Positions 8,185-17,076 of a stretch of DNA of 64,000 bases are shown piece after piece; the first letter of the stretch is position 1; every line of letters starts with the position of its first letter. Position numbers and translations under genes: made by a program. Source of the stretch: Nostoc sp. C052 (GTDB lineage Bacteria > Cyanobacteriota > Cyanobacteriia > Cyanobacteriales > Nostocaceae); NCBI RefSeq assembly GCF_013393905.1, contig NZ_CP040272.1, positions 4,956,001 to 5,020,000 on the forward strand. Reading direction: 5' to 3'. A model generated the notes under the pieces. That model ran no database searches, was not told the origin of the DNA, and worked only from the letters and a program-made list of their open reading frames with translations.

Positions 8185-9369
8185 TTAAGAATTAACTATT
8201 AGACTAGTCAATTCTTTCTCTTGTATACCAAATATACTAACGAGAGAAATTTCAGGACGACAAAGCAAGGATTTTGCAACTTGAAGAGCGTAAATATCAC
8301 TATTTACTAACAGCTTGTGATATTCAATTTTTGCTTGTGTTTGAATAATAATAGCTATGCCTATAAACTGGAGTAGCTTCTTAAAAAAATTAGGAAAATG
8401 TTGTAAAATTTCGGGGAAATTATTTAAATAAGATTGAATAATAATTACAATAGATGGGCGGATGTCTTCTAGTGTAACTTCAGCTGATTTTATTGATTCT
8501 TCCATCTCCATCGAAGGATCTACCACCATACTTGATAGCCATATCAGTATGTAATTAGCTATTAAATTTCCTAAATCAAAGATAGGATCTCCCCAACTAC
8601 TTCTCTCCCAATCTATTATTTTGACAGTAGATTGCTCTTGTGCTTCAGTGAATGACTTTACTTTTTCCCATTCTTGATGAACTAGAATATTAGCGATATT
8701 AAGGTCATTATGTACAATACAACACGCTTGCCAGGAACTAATTGCCTCTAATGTTGCTTGCTCAAGACTATCAAAACGTTGATAAAGGCTAATAAATTTG
8801 ATGTAGTCTGGAGAGGTCATACTCAAAATTTCAGGCGTAATCCGACCTTGTAATAAACTAAAAGCCGCACCTGTACTCTGCCAAAAACTACCTTTTTGAG
8901 TTACATAAATATAAGCATCTTCATCGTTGAATGTAGCACGATGGATTTGACCTAGTATTGAACCTATCCAAGCAGGAATAGTAACTGGGAATATTTTCTT
9001 AGACTCTAAAATACCAGTATGTAACTCTAGATAATTATCCAAGTATCTATAAATTGCAATTAAATTATCTTCATCATAGGCAAGCATCTCTCTGACAAAG
9101 ATTTTCAGATAGTTTAACTTAGGAAGCTCATTGATGACTTTTTGAAACTGCCATTCATTAAAAATTTCTTGAGAGAAAGTTCCTGAAAGCGTAGGACGTT
9201 CTTGCTTAACTATAAATTTATGTCCATTTTGCAGCGTGACTACAATACTAAAGTTTTTAGTATTAAGTTTTCCTAATTCTAGCTTTAGATTTAATAAATC
9301 TTGTTGAGAAAAAATACCTGATTGTTCGAGGTATTTACTAACATTTTTGTGACTCAATGAAAACATCAT
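8185..9369 (-). CDS. APH-like phosphotransferase, class V lanthipeptide-type kinase candidate
   Basis: A 394-residue kinase of the aminoglycoside phosphotransferase/choline kinase fold. The catalytic loop is IVHNDLNIANILV, with the HxDxxxxN pattern, and the metal-binding motif is KIIDWERSSWGDPIFDLGNLI. With the adjacent HopA1-domain gene it matches the kinase half of class V lanthipeptide dehydration systems. The targets would be Ser/Thr in the precursors at 9816 and 10053. An antibiotic-resistance role is unlikely given the operon. Confidence 0.8.
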   Translation of the reverse strand: MMFSLSHKNVSKYLEQSGIFSQQDLLNLKLELGKLNTKNFSIVVTLQNGHKFIVKQERPTLSGTFSQEIFNEWQFQKVINELPKLNYLKIFVREMLAYDEDNLIAIYRYLDNYLELHTGILESKKIFPVTIPAWIGSILGQIHRATFNDEDAYIYVTQKGSFWQSTGAAFSLLQGRITPEILSMTSPDYIKFISLYQRFDSLEQATLEAISSWQACCIVHNDLNIANILVHQEWEKVKSFTEAQEQSTVKIIDWERSSWGDPIFDLGNLIANYILIWLSSMVVDPSMEMEESIKSAEVTLEDIRPSIVIIIQSYLNNFPEILQHFPNFFKKLLQFIGIAIIIQTQAKIEYHKLLVNSDIYALQVAKSLLCRPEISLVSIFGIQEKELTSLIVNS

Positions 9370-9493
9370 AGCTGAACAATTATTACTTTTTGGTAACTTA
9401 TACTAATTGCCAGCAATTATTACTACTTCACTACTACAAGAAATAGAAGTAGAATTAATTGCAATTCAATAAGATAAAATGAATTTCGTCTTC

Positions 9494-9703
9494 TCACGTT
9501 AAAAATCGATAAACAAGAAGAGAAACTAAAGCTCCTATCAGTCCAAAACGGATGAAAGTAGCTGAAGTGGTAGTTATTGTATTTAAATTTGGTAATGTAA
9601 TCTCACTAATAGCAATGAGTAGCATTGTAGCTGCTATAACGTATTCTTGTTCTACAATTAGTGCTATCCCAACTATTGCAATTAAGTATGGTGTAATATT
9701 CAT
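9494..9703 (-). CDS. Small membrane protein in RiPP operon, possible immunity protein
   Basis: A 69-residue protein with two or three hydrophobic helices (about 5-20, 22-36 and 50-68). It has no double-glycine leader. It sits between the precursor genes and the kinase gene, the usual place for a small immunity protein of a two-peptide bacteriocin. It could instead be a leaderless peptide. No family recognised. Confidence 0.55.
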   Translation of the reverse strand: MNITPYLIAIVGIALIVEQEYVIAATMLLIAISEITLPNLNTITTTSATFIRFGLIGALVSLLVYRFLT

Positions 9704-9815
9704 TGAGGAGCCTCATTGATTAGATTTACTTGCTGTATTACTCTTACAAAAAGGCCAGGGCTATAAATATATTTCCTGACCTTTTTCTATTGTCAATTAA
9801 AAGAACATCTGCTGG

Positions 9816-10013
9816 TTAGTGAGTTAATTTATAAACTAATACGCCAAAACCAGCACCCGCTCCAAAAATAACAAGAGCAGTGAGAATAGCAGCACCAGGT
9901 GTGACACCACCAATTGCATCACGAAGTTCATTATCAACCAACTCATCTAAGTAGCTTTCTCTGTCAAGAAAAAGACTATATTCAGGATTGAGATCGTTAA
10001 TAGTAATTGCCAT
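9816..10013 (-). CDS. GG-leader bacteriocin-like precursor (shorter peptide)
   Basis: A 65-residue precursor. The leader (1-36) has the pattern LDELVDNELRDAIGG, a classic double-glycine leader. The 29-residue core begins VTPG and is Ala/Gly-rich with GxxxG-like spacing (GAGAGFG), three Thr and no Cys. The next precursor core also begins with (I/V)TP, so the two may act as a pair. Lack of Cys means a HopA1/APH system could dehydrate it but not form thioether rings within it. Confidence 0.75.
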   Translation of the reverse strand: MAITINDLNPEYSLFLDRESYLDELVDNELRDAIGGVTPGAAILTALVIFGAGAGFGVLVYKLTH

Positions 10014-10052
10014 CTGTATCTCCTAGTTTTTTAACTTATGACAAAACTTCTT

Positions 10053-10298
10053 TTATCTGGAAGCGAAGTAACCAGCAGTAGCACCAGCCGCAAAAGTTCC
10101 GAGAGCAAAACCAGTACCAAAGCTAACTCCCCACACGCTGACACTACCAAGCGCGGCAGCGGTAAATGTGATCACAGGAGTTATTCCTCCGACTGCTGCA
10201 ACTAATTCACGATCTTCTAGGTCACTGAAAAAGTTTTCAGAATCCATGAATAAGTCTGCACCTGCTAAATGCAATTCGTTGATTTTGATAGATGCCAT
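10053..10298 (-). CDS. GG-leader bacteriocin-like precursor (longer peptide)
   Basis: An 81-residue precursor. The leader (1-38) ends LEDRELVAAVGG. The 43-residue core begins ITPV, is hydrophobic, and contains eleven Ser/Thr, many Gly and no Cys (SVSVWGVSFGTGFALGTF). It lies 39 bases before the shorter precursor gene. A GTGGAG ribosome-binding site precedes the ATG. Probable partner of the peptide at 9816 and substrate of the C39 exporter upstream. Confidence 0.78.
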   Translation of the reverse strand: MASIKINELHLAGADLFMDSENFFSDLEDRELVAAVGGITPVITFTAAALGSVSVWGVSFGTGFALGTFAAGATAGYFASR

Positions 10299-10674
10299 GA
10301 TTAATTACTCCACAAGTTTTGTTAGAGGTTCATTAAACTAGCTAAGTACTTATTTATCTTAGCCTTCATTATAAATATCAATAAATATATTGATTTTACA
10401 AGTAAATTACACTATATTTCGGGACTTAAATGATTCAGTATTTTCATTGGCAATTTATGTGTAAAACTGCCTAATTTAGCTATTTTCACTAAATTAAGAC
10501 TATTGCTACCTTTGATAATAGCTTTCTCTATAAAGTCAGTAAAATCGATTTTTGATATTCACCTAAAAAAAAGGACATAAATAATTCACTATAATTCTAT
10601 ATTTTTGCAAAATTTAGATACTCTCCTTACATTTGCCCTCTTGTATAAAATAATTGTTCGGCTTTTAACTCTAC
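10299..10674 (-). promoter_or_regulatory. Promoter region of the precursor genes
   Basis: A 376-base AT-rich gap between the parvulin-like gene and the precursors. On the - strand a TATAAT box lies at 10368-10373, about 70 bases before the ATG at 10298. It is flanked by a 7-bp inverted repeat, ATCAATA/TATTGAT, that could be an operator. This would give the precursors their own promoter inside the operon. No -35 box is clear. Confidence 0.4.
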
Positions 10675-11412
10675 TCATCTAATAGTAAAATCTACTTCAA
10701 CTAGCTCAGTTTGTATTTTTAGCCATGCAGAAAATAACTCCAGAATAATGGTAGAGCGTAGTTTATTATCCAGTTCTAGTTGAATAATTTCCTCCACGAA
10801 AACTAGGTGTACTCCCTTAGAAGTAAAAATTGGTTTAAGAAGCTGTGGCGGTTTAGCAGCAAAAATAGCAGCAGAAATTTCCGGCTTCAAATCTTTGCGG
10901 TTTATTACTCCTTGATATCCACATTTTCTGCGTAATTCGGTATCCTTAGTATATTTGTGGACAACATCATAGAAACTCATTTCACCTTCTTTAATCGCAT
11001 AGAAAAGTTCTAGTGCTAAATCCTCATCATCTAGAATAACTTCATACATGACGACACCAACATAATCTAGTTGGTTTTCATAAAAATAGGGTTCAACCTT
11101 ATCGGCAAATAGATGTTCTACTAACTTTCCAGAAATCAGGGTGATGTAAGCGATTTCCTCAAAATCATCTATAGATAAACCATGTTTTTCTAACCATTCC
11201 CAGGTATGAGCAGCACTATTAAGCTTATTAGTTAACCGTATTTGGTCTGCTGCTTTCTGAAGTTCCTCAACTTCTACTTTTATCCCAGCTTTTTCAGCCG
11301 CCGCTATAATCACCTTACGGCGAATAATTTGCTCAACTATCTCAGGAATTTGACAAGATAACTTAACTTGATGAAGTATATCTTCGTTGGTAATGGTAAT
11401 AGGTTGTGACAT
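10675..11412 (-). CDS. Parvulin/SurA-like peptidyl-prolyl isomerase of RiPP export operon
   Basis: A 245-residue protein with a SurA-like helical N-terminus (about 1-110) and a PpiC-type domain (about 120-215, with GEMSFYDVVHKYTKD and RKCGYQGVINRKDL). Such proteins recur next to C39-peptidase exporters in cyanobacteria and may keep the precursor export-competent. The ATG at 11412, with AGGA nine bases upstream, is preferred over the earlier start at 11439. It is downstream of the HlyD adaptor on the same strand. Confidence 0.75.
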   Translation of the reverse strand: MSQPITITNEDILHQVKLSCQIPEIVEQIIRRKVIIAAAEKAGIKVEVEELQKAADQIRLTNKLNSAAHTWEWLEKHGLSIDDFEEIAYITLISGKLVEHLFADKVEPYFYENQLDYVGVVMYEVILDDEDLALELFYAIKEGEMSFYDVVHKYTKDTELRRKCGYQGVINRKDLKPEISAAIFAAKPPQLLKPIFTSKGVHLVFVEEIIQLELDNKLRSTIILELFSAWLKIQTELVEVDFTIR

Positions 11413-11549
11413 GATATTTATCCTAAATTTGGTTAACAAAATAAAATATGAGATCGTGACTTATTAGCTGGATGTAGAGACATTACATACAACATCTCTA
11501 CATTCTCAATTCCCATGTCCTTTAGATGTAGGGAAGGAGATTAAGTTTT

Positions 11550-13073
11550 CTACAATTTCACCCCACCTTGTTGCAACTGCTTAAATGGATCGAGCAGAAA
11601 ATCTATAATCCGACGCTGACGCACAATTACCTCAGCTGTTGCCGTATCCCCAGGATGCAAGGCAATACACTTATTGGCCGAGGGAATACAATTTTGGTTT
11701 AGTGCAACTTCCAAGTCATAAGCTGCTATCTTTCCATTAGGTGTTTCTACCTCTATGGTAGTAGGAGAAATCTCTAATAATTTTCCTTCCACCACCCCAT
11801 AATCTTGAAACGGATAAGCATCAAACTTTAACTTGACTGGCAATCCTCTTCGCAAAAAACCACTCTCTGTTGTCGCTATTTGTGCCCGAATTATTAGCGG
11901 CGAACCTTGGGGCGAAATCTCTGCAATCATTGTTCCAGGCTGTACGACAGATCCAGCCCGTTGTATGGGTAACTGAAACACTCTACCATTTACGGTAGCT
12001 CTTAACTCTCGTTGCCCTAACTGAAACTTTAACGAGACAATCTGACTCTTACTTTGAGCAATTTCTGACTTAAGCGTAGTAATTTCTGTCTCTAAACTCT
12101 TCTGTTGTTCGTCAATTTTTAGCAGAGATAGCTTGCTGGAGCGAGTCAAAGTCTGATAACTTCTTTCCTGTTCTTTCAATCGCAACTGTGCTTGTTCAAT
12201 ATCTGCATTTGCTTGCCTAATAGTCCGCTCATAGCTACTCTGCTGTTCTACCAAACGTAGTTTAGCCTGCTGAATATCTGACCTATTTTGTTCGTATAAC
12301 TGTTGTTTGTCTTTAGCTATATCTTGCTTATCCACAACATTAATTTCTGGAACAACCCCTGACTGCCAAAGACTGCGATAGCGTTCAACTTCCCGCTCCG
12401 TACTCGCTAAACTACTGCCTACTAATTTATTAGCTGTTTGACTATGCTCAAGAGTTTGTCGTGCCTGATTTACTTGAGCTAATTTTTCGTCTTTTTGTAA
12501 GTCATAAGAATTCCTCAGAGCATTCATATTCTGTCTAGCTTGATCAATTTGAGACTGTTTCTCTAACTCTTGAGATTGATTTTGTTGCTGTTGTGTTGTC
12601 AACGATACAACTAACTGACTTTTAGATGAATTTAACTGAGAAAGTCGATTTAATTGCCCCTCCAATTTATCTTGTGCCTGCCGCAATTCTACCTTAGCTA
12701 ATTCTGATTCCAATACCAATAAAGTCTGCCCAACTTTCACCGAATCACCCTCTTTGACCCGAATTTCGGCAACAGTGCCAGCCACCGCAGCATCTAGCCT
12801 AACTGTCTTTCCCTTCGGCTCAAGTCGCCCTCTTGCCGAACCAGTTTCATCCACCTTTGATAGCATTGCCCAAGGTAAAATAATCGATACAAATACTATC
12901 AAAAAATACAGCAATCCCCTTGTCCAAACCTGGGGTAAGCTATCAAGTAAATCCTTGGTTGCGTTAGCCCAATCATCAGTTGATCTGGCGGGTGTTTGCT
13001 CCCTGAAAAATTCCTTGTGCTGTTCTACCTCATGGATTTGGGTTTGAACCTTTCCATTCAATGTGTTTGGCAT
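11550..13073 (-). CDS. HlyD-family membrane fusion protein
   Basis: A 507-residue type I secretion adaptor. One membrane helix lies near residues 50-72, followed by a lipoyl/barrel segment (GTVAEIRVKEGDSVKVGQTLLVL). A long coiled coil runs from about 135 to 345, with many Gln, Glu and Leu. The second half of the lipoyl/barrel domain follows (ELRATVNGRVFQLPIQRAGSVV). It should connect the C39 ABC exporter, 72 bases upstream, with an outer-membrane TolC-like channel that is not in this window. The start at 13073 follows an AGGAAAAATC site. Confidence 0.88.
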   Translation of the reverse strand: MPNTLNGKVQTQIHEVEQHKEFFREQTPARSTDDWANATKDLLDSLPQVWTRGLLYFLIVFVSIILPWAMLSKVDETGSARGRLEPKGKTVRLDAAVAGTVAEIRVKEGDSVKVGQTLLVLESELAKVELRQAQDKLEGQLNRLSQLNSSKSQLVVSLTTQQQQNQSQELEKQSQIDQARQNMNALRNSYDLQKDEKLAQVNQARQTLEHSQTANKLVGSSLASTEREVERYRSLWQSGVVPEINVVDKQDIAKDKQQLYEQNRSDIQQAKLRLVEQQSSYERTIRQANADIEQAQLRLKEQERSYQTLTRSSKLSLLKIDEQQKSLETEITTLKSEIAQSKSQIVSLKFQLGQRELRATVNGRVFQLPIQRAGSVVQPGTMIAEISPQGSPLIIRAQIATTESGFLRRGLPVKLKFDAYPFQDYGVVEGKLLEISPTTIEVETPNGKIAAYDLEVALNQNCIPSANKCIALHPGDTATAEVIVRQRRIIDFLLDPFKQLQQGGVKL

Positions 13074-13145
13074 GATTTTTCCTGATATCAATTTGGGATT
13101 TTAGGAGTGGGGAGACAAGAAAAACTTCCTCTTTGTCCTCTGGTT

Positions 13146-15866
13146 TCACCCCGCAACATCCAATTGCTGATGATTGAGGTAAAAATAATGTCCCCGCTTG
13201 GCCATCAACTCTTGATGAGTCCCCCTCTCAATCAACACGCCTCTATCTAGCACCAAAATCAAATCTGCATTCCGCACAGTTGAAAGGCGATGAGCGATTA
13301 TTAAGGTGGTTCTGCCCTTCAGAATTGTGTTTAAATTTGTCTGAATAATCCTTTCTGACTCTGCATCCAGATGGGAAGTCGCCTCATCCAAAATTAACAG
13401 CTTGGGATTGCCTAACAACGCCTTAGCGATCGCAATTCTTTGTCGCTGTCCTCCAGACAACATCCCTCCTCCTTCACCAATTTGGGTTTCATAACCCATA
13501 GGTAACTTTTTAATAAACTCATCAGCACCCGCCAATCGTGCCGCCTCAATAATTTCTACCAAAGTTGCCCCAGGATGTGCCAAGCTAATATTTTCCCGAA
13601 TCGTTCCGCCAAATAAAAAGGTATCTTGATCAACTACCCCAACTTGTTCGCGTAGAGAACGCAAGGAAAGACTGGTAATATCGTGACCATCAATCAATAC
13701 TTTGCCATCTGTGGGGGGATATAACCCCAAAACCAGTTTAGAAATCGTGGTTTTCCCCGAACCACTCCGTCCCACTAGGGCAACCATTTGACCGCTGTGT
13801 ATTTCAAAACTAAGATTTTCTAAAACATTGATATCGCTTTCAGGGTGATAGCGAAAGGTCACTTTATCAAAGCGAATGTTACCTTGAATAGGTGGTAAAG
13901 ATTGCCGTGCCTGGTGCTGCAAATCCTCTTCTGGTTCCGTATCCAACACATCATTAATGCGTTCCACCGCAATCACCACTTCTTGCAATTGATTCCACAA
14001 AATTGTTAATCGTTGGAAGGGTGTAATAATATTTCCTAACAACATATTAAATGCTACCAATTGCCCAATGGTTAGCTGGTTGTGAATCACTTGGTACGCT
14101 CCAAACCACAGCAAGATGGTAGTTACCACTGCTTCAATTGTGTTGCTGAATATTTGCAGGCGATTGCTAATAACTTGCCCGGAAAAGTTAGTTTTTATTT
14201 CCTTACTTAATAACTCTTCCCAATGCCAACGCACTGTCTGTTCTACTGCTGTAGATTTAACTGTTCGCACACCAGAAAGGGCTTCAATCAGATAGCTACT
14301 TTCATTAGCAATAGCATTAAAGATTTCCCTGGAAATCTTTTGTAAAAAAGGTGTGGCAATCAATGCCAGCAGGAAATAAGGCGGTACAATCACCAATACT
14401 AGCAACGCCATTTTCCAACTGTACCAAAACATCAATCCTAAATAGATAAAGACAGTGACTAAATCCAACAAGATGGACAACGCCTCGCCAGAGAGAAAGC
14501 GTTGAATTTTACGGTTTTCCTGTACGCGAGAGATAATATCCCCTACATAACGAGACTCAAAGTAACTTAAGGGTAGCCGCAGGGTATGGCGAATAAATCC
14601 CACAATCAGGGCTAAATCCACCTTATTCGCTGTGTGATCTAACAGATATTGCCGCAACCCCGTCATCGCTACACGGAATAAACTGAAAATTAGTAATCCT
14701 AACCCTACTGCCGTTAAGGTTAGTTCAGAACGCTGCACTACCACTCGGTCTAATATTAACTGGGTAAATAGGGGAGTAACGAGTCCGAAAATCTGGATAA
14801 ATAAGGAAGCGACAAATACTTCCAACATTACTAAAGAGTGGGGCTTCATCAACTCAAAGAATTGCCAAAAGGGGGTTGTAGCCTCCTTGGCATCCTTTAA
14901 CCAGGCTGTGGGTTGCAGCAGCAGTGTATAGCCTGTCCAGTTAGCTTTAAATTCTTGGTGGCTGAGGGTGCGTTGACCAATGCTAGGATCTGCCACAATC
15001 ACCTGTTTAGGAGTGATTTCATAGACAACGATATAGTGCTTACCCTCCCAGTGAGCGATCGCAGGTAATTTTTGCTTTGCCAATTGATCGAGACTCGCTT
15101 TCACCGGTCGCGTGGCAAACCCAATACTTTCCGCCGCCGCCGATAACCCCCGCAGTGACGAGCCATTGCGGTCAACATTGGCGATATCCCGCAGGCGATT
15201 TACACTAAAGTTTTTCCCCCAATAGCGAGACACCATCACTAAACAAGCTGCACCGCAATCCGATCCACTCTGTTGGGCAAAAAACGGATAACGCCGAATC
15301 ACACGTTGTAATAAATGCCCAACTCGCTGCGTGGAGTTGGGAAAATAGGCTTTGTTAATCTTTTTCTCGCGCGGCTCTACTGCTGGCGTTGACAAAATCT
15401 TCGTTTCATAAGGCAGTTTTGAATCAGATGAGAGGTTCTCTGAATCTACTTGTTGGGGATTACGAGATAGTGCTTTAGCCCATAAATGCTCGCGAATTTG
15501 TGGGTATTTAGCCATCAGTGGCCACAACACTTCTTCAGGAATGAAGCATAATTGCAAGTTTACTGAAGCCCTCGCAGCATAAGGTCTAAAGTCACCCTCC
15601 TTAAACAAGGTAAATTCCCCAAATGAGTCTCCTACCTCCAAAGTAGCGATTAATTCATCGGCGCTATCCAGCAACCTGACTTTGCCTGCGATCGCAATAT
15701 ATATACCAGCTTTAGCATCAGTTCCTTGCCAGAATTTACCGACTTTTGGGTTGATAAATTTAACTTGTTGAAGACAGTGTTGAAATTCCTCTGTCGAAAG
15801 AGAATAGCCCAGAGTATTGTTGAACTGTTGCAGAGAAACTAACCGAGCAGATATATCTTGCGCCAT
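13146..15866 (-). CDS. C39-peptidase ABC exporter with N-terminal cyclic-nucleotide-binding domain
   Basis: A 906-residue exporter. Residues about 30-130 form a cNMP-binding-like domain (GKVRLLDS...GDSFGEFTLF). The C39 peptidase domain (about 193-320) keeps Cys204, His277 and Asp293 and should cut after double glycine. Six membrane helices follow (about 340-640), then the ATPase with Walker A (GRSGSGKTT), signature LSGGQRQR and Walker B LLILDEATSHLD. HetC of Anabaena has a comparable plan. In this cluster it is the obvious maturation and export enzyme for the GG-leader precursors. Confidence 0.92.
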   Translation of the reverse strand: MAQDISARLVSLQQFNNTLGYSLSTEEFQHCLQQVKFINPKVGKFWQGTDAKAGIYIAIAGKVRLLDSADELIATLEVGDSFGEFTLFKEGDFRPYAARASVNLQLCFIPEEVLWPLMAKYPQIREHLWAKALSRNPQQVDSENLSSDSKLPYETKILSTPAVEPREKKINKAYFPNSTQRVGHLLQRVIRRYPFFAQQSGSDCGAACLVMVSRYWGKNFSVNRLRDIANVDRNGSSLRGLSAAAESIGFATRPVKASLDQLAKQKLPAIAHWEGKHYIVVYEITPKQVIVADPSIGQRTLSHQEFKANWTGYTLLLQPTAWLKDAKEATTPFWQFFELMKPHSLVMLEVFVASLFIQIFGLVTPLFTQLILDRVVVQRSELTLTAVGLGLLIFSLFRVAMTGLRQYLLDHTANKVDLALIVGFIRHTLRLPLSYFESRYVGDIISRVQENRKIQRFLSGEALSILLDLVTVFIYLGLMFWYSWKMALLVLVIVPPYFLLALIATPFLQKISREIFNAIANESSYLIEALSGVRTVKSTAVEQTVRWHWEELLSKEIKTNFSGQVISNRLQIFSNTIEAVVTTILLWFGAYQVIHNQLTIGQLVAFNMLLGNIITPFQRLTILWNQLQEVVIAVERINDVLDTEPEEDLQHQARQSLPPIQGNIRFDKVTFRYHPESDINVLENLSFEIHSGQMVALVGRSGSGKTTISKLVLGLYPPTDGKVLIDGHDITSLSLRSLREQVGVVDQDTFLFGGTIRENISLAHPGATLVEIIEAARLAGADEFIKKLPMGYETQIGEGGGMLSGGQRQRIAIAKALLGNPKLLILDEATSHLDAESERIIQTNLNTILKGRTTLIIAHRLSTVRNADLILVLDRGVLIERGTHQELMAKRGHYFYLNHQQLDVAG

Positions 15867-16560
15867 AAACGTCTAAATCTTTTCCTAATTTTGCAAAGTT
15901 AATAGGTAAAAATTCGGAATTATCAGGAATAGCTGCCGATTTTAGGTCACTAATCAAGATTTTGGAACTTGTAGTCTGCTCATTACTGCTTTGTTCAGCA
16001 TTGCTGGGTTTTGGTAGTGTGGATAATCCCATCTGTTTGAGCAGTCGCTTGAGATGGCGATCGCTTACCTCAATCCCAAATTCCTTTGCTAGATGTTTTG
16101 CAAGCCAGTTTGCTGTCCAGCGTCGAAAAGCATACCCATAATCGCGAGGACTGTTGTTAACTAATTGCTTCAAACGCTCTAAATACTCATCATTCACAGC
16201 CTTGGGGCGACCAATGGGGCAATCTTGCCATTGGTGCGCCATCCCAGCCCTGGCTATGTGTGTCCAATGTCTTACTGTTGCTGCACAACATCCCAATATT
16301 TGACAGATATCTGTTTGAGTTTTCCCTTCATCTGCCAACAACATAATTTCAATTCGTTGGCGGTAAGATTCAGGTAAATTATTGTGCAAACTTTGTAGTA
16401 GCAGTTTCCGCTGAAACGGTGTTAAACACTTACCACCAGATGCACTTAAGTACTGGGTTTCAGGTTTCGCTTGGCAGTTGGACATATACGTAGAATTTGC
16501 TAGTTTTATAGATCCACAAATGCCCCGTGCTTGATGCATTAATTTATCAAGCATTTCCAC
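15760..16560 (-). CDS. Helix-turn-helix protein upstream of the exporter
   Basis: A 266-residue protein. Residues about 45-105 form a helix-turn-helix (ADEGKTQTDICQILGCCAATVRHW) and 115-185 a winged-helix segment like the N-terminal half of IS630-family transposases. No DDE catalytic domain follows, so it is probably a regulator and not an active transposase. The last 36 codons overlap the start of the exporter gene in another frame. I recall HTH proteins of this kind upstream of peptidase-domain exporters in several cyanobacteria. Confidence 0.6.
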   Translation of the reverse strand: MEMLDKLMHQARGICGSIKLANSTYMSNCQAKPETQYLSASGGKCLTPFQRKLLLQSLHNNLPESYRQRIEIMLLADEGKTQTDICQILGCCAATVRHWTHIARAGMAHQWQDCPIGRPKAVNDEYLERLKQLVNNSPRDYGYAFRRWTANWLAKHLAKEFGIEVSDRHLKRLLKQMGLSTLPKPSNAEQSSNEQTTSSKILISDLKSAAIPDNSEFLPINFAKLGKDLDVYGARYICSVSFSATVQQYSGLFSFDRGISTLSSTS

Positions 16561-16974
16561 ATGAGTGTTTACACGTGCAGATTATTACACTAATAGCGCA
16601 CATTATTTTATGTATTTTTTATTATGGATATACCAAGCTACAAACCATCTTTTTAAATTCCGAAGATTAAGCGCTGTATAAGTTTTGATGAAATATTGGC
16701 TAAATATGTTAATTAAGTACTATTACTATATTTTTGATTTTTAAGTATTAAAAAATAAATGATTGTAAGTAAGTTTTATCAAGTAGCGCTATTAAAAATT
16801 TCCCTGAAAGTTTTTACAGGGAGGCAAAAAATTCTCTATGCAGGGATCTGAACACTCAAAAATAATTCTCTGAGTGACAGTTGATTACATACCTTTAAAT
16901 GTATAAAGTATCACTTTAATCACCATTTGCCTAAATATTGAGATTTTAACCAAAAGGAGGTGACGATAAATGTT
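16561..16974. other. AT-rich intergenic region
   Basis: A 414-base AT-rich gap upstream of the exporter operon, probably holding its promoter. At 16799-16822, TCCCTGAAAG and CAGGGAGG give a weak hairpin. Near the right end is an unusually complete Shine-Dalgarno sequence, AAAGGAGGTGA (16953-16963), that serves the small ORF described next. Confidence 0.35.
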
Positions 16975-17076
16975 ATGATTATTAACCCAAATTGGCGATT
17001 GACTACAATTTACTCCCCGTGTGTATCTACGCACTTTGTGGCGATCGCTGCCTCTTTAATTAAATCCAAGAGTTAA
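16975..17076 (+). CDS. Possible 33-residue peptide with perfect Shine-Dalgarno
   Basis: A short ORF encoding 33 residues (starts MIINPNWRLTTIYSP, ends ASLIKSKS). An ATG-TTA-TGA mini-ORF at 16970 overlaps its start codon (ATGA). AAAGGAGGTGA, a full complement of the 16S 3' end, lies upstream. It overlaps the end of the convergent glycosyltransferase gene by 17 bases. The peptide has one Cys and many Ser/Thr. No family recognised; it could be chance, but the ribosome site is striking for a cyanobacterium. Confidence 0.3.
   Translation: MIINPNWRLTTIYSPCVSTHFVAIAASLIKSKS

Noticed and set aside
8185..9369. Aminoglycoside resistance gene
   Set aside because: Operon context with HopA1, precursors and a C39 exporter points to peptide modification.
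15760..16560. Active IS630-type transposase
   Set aside because: Only the helix-turn-helix half is present; no DDE domain and no terminal repeats seen.
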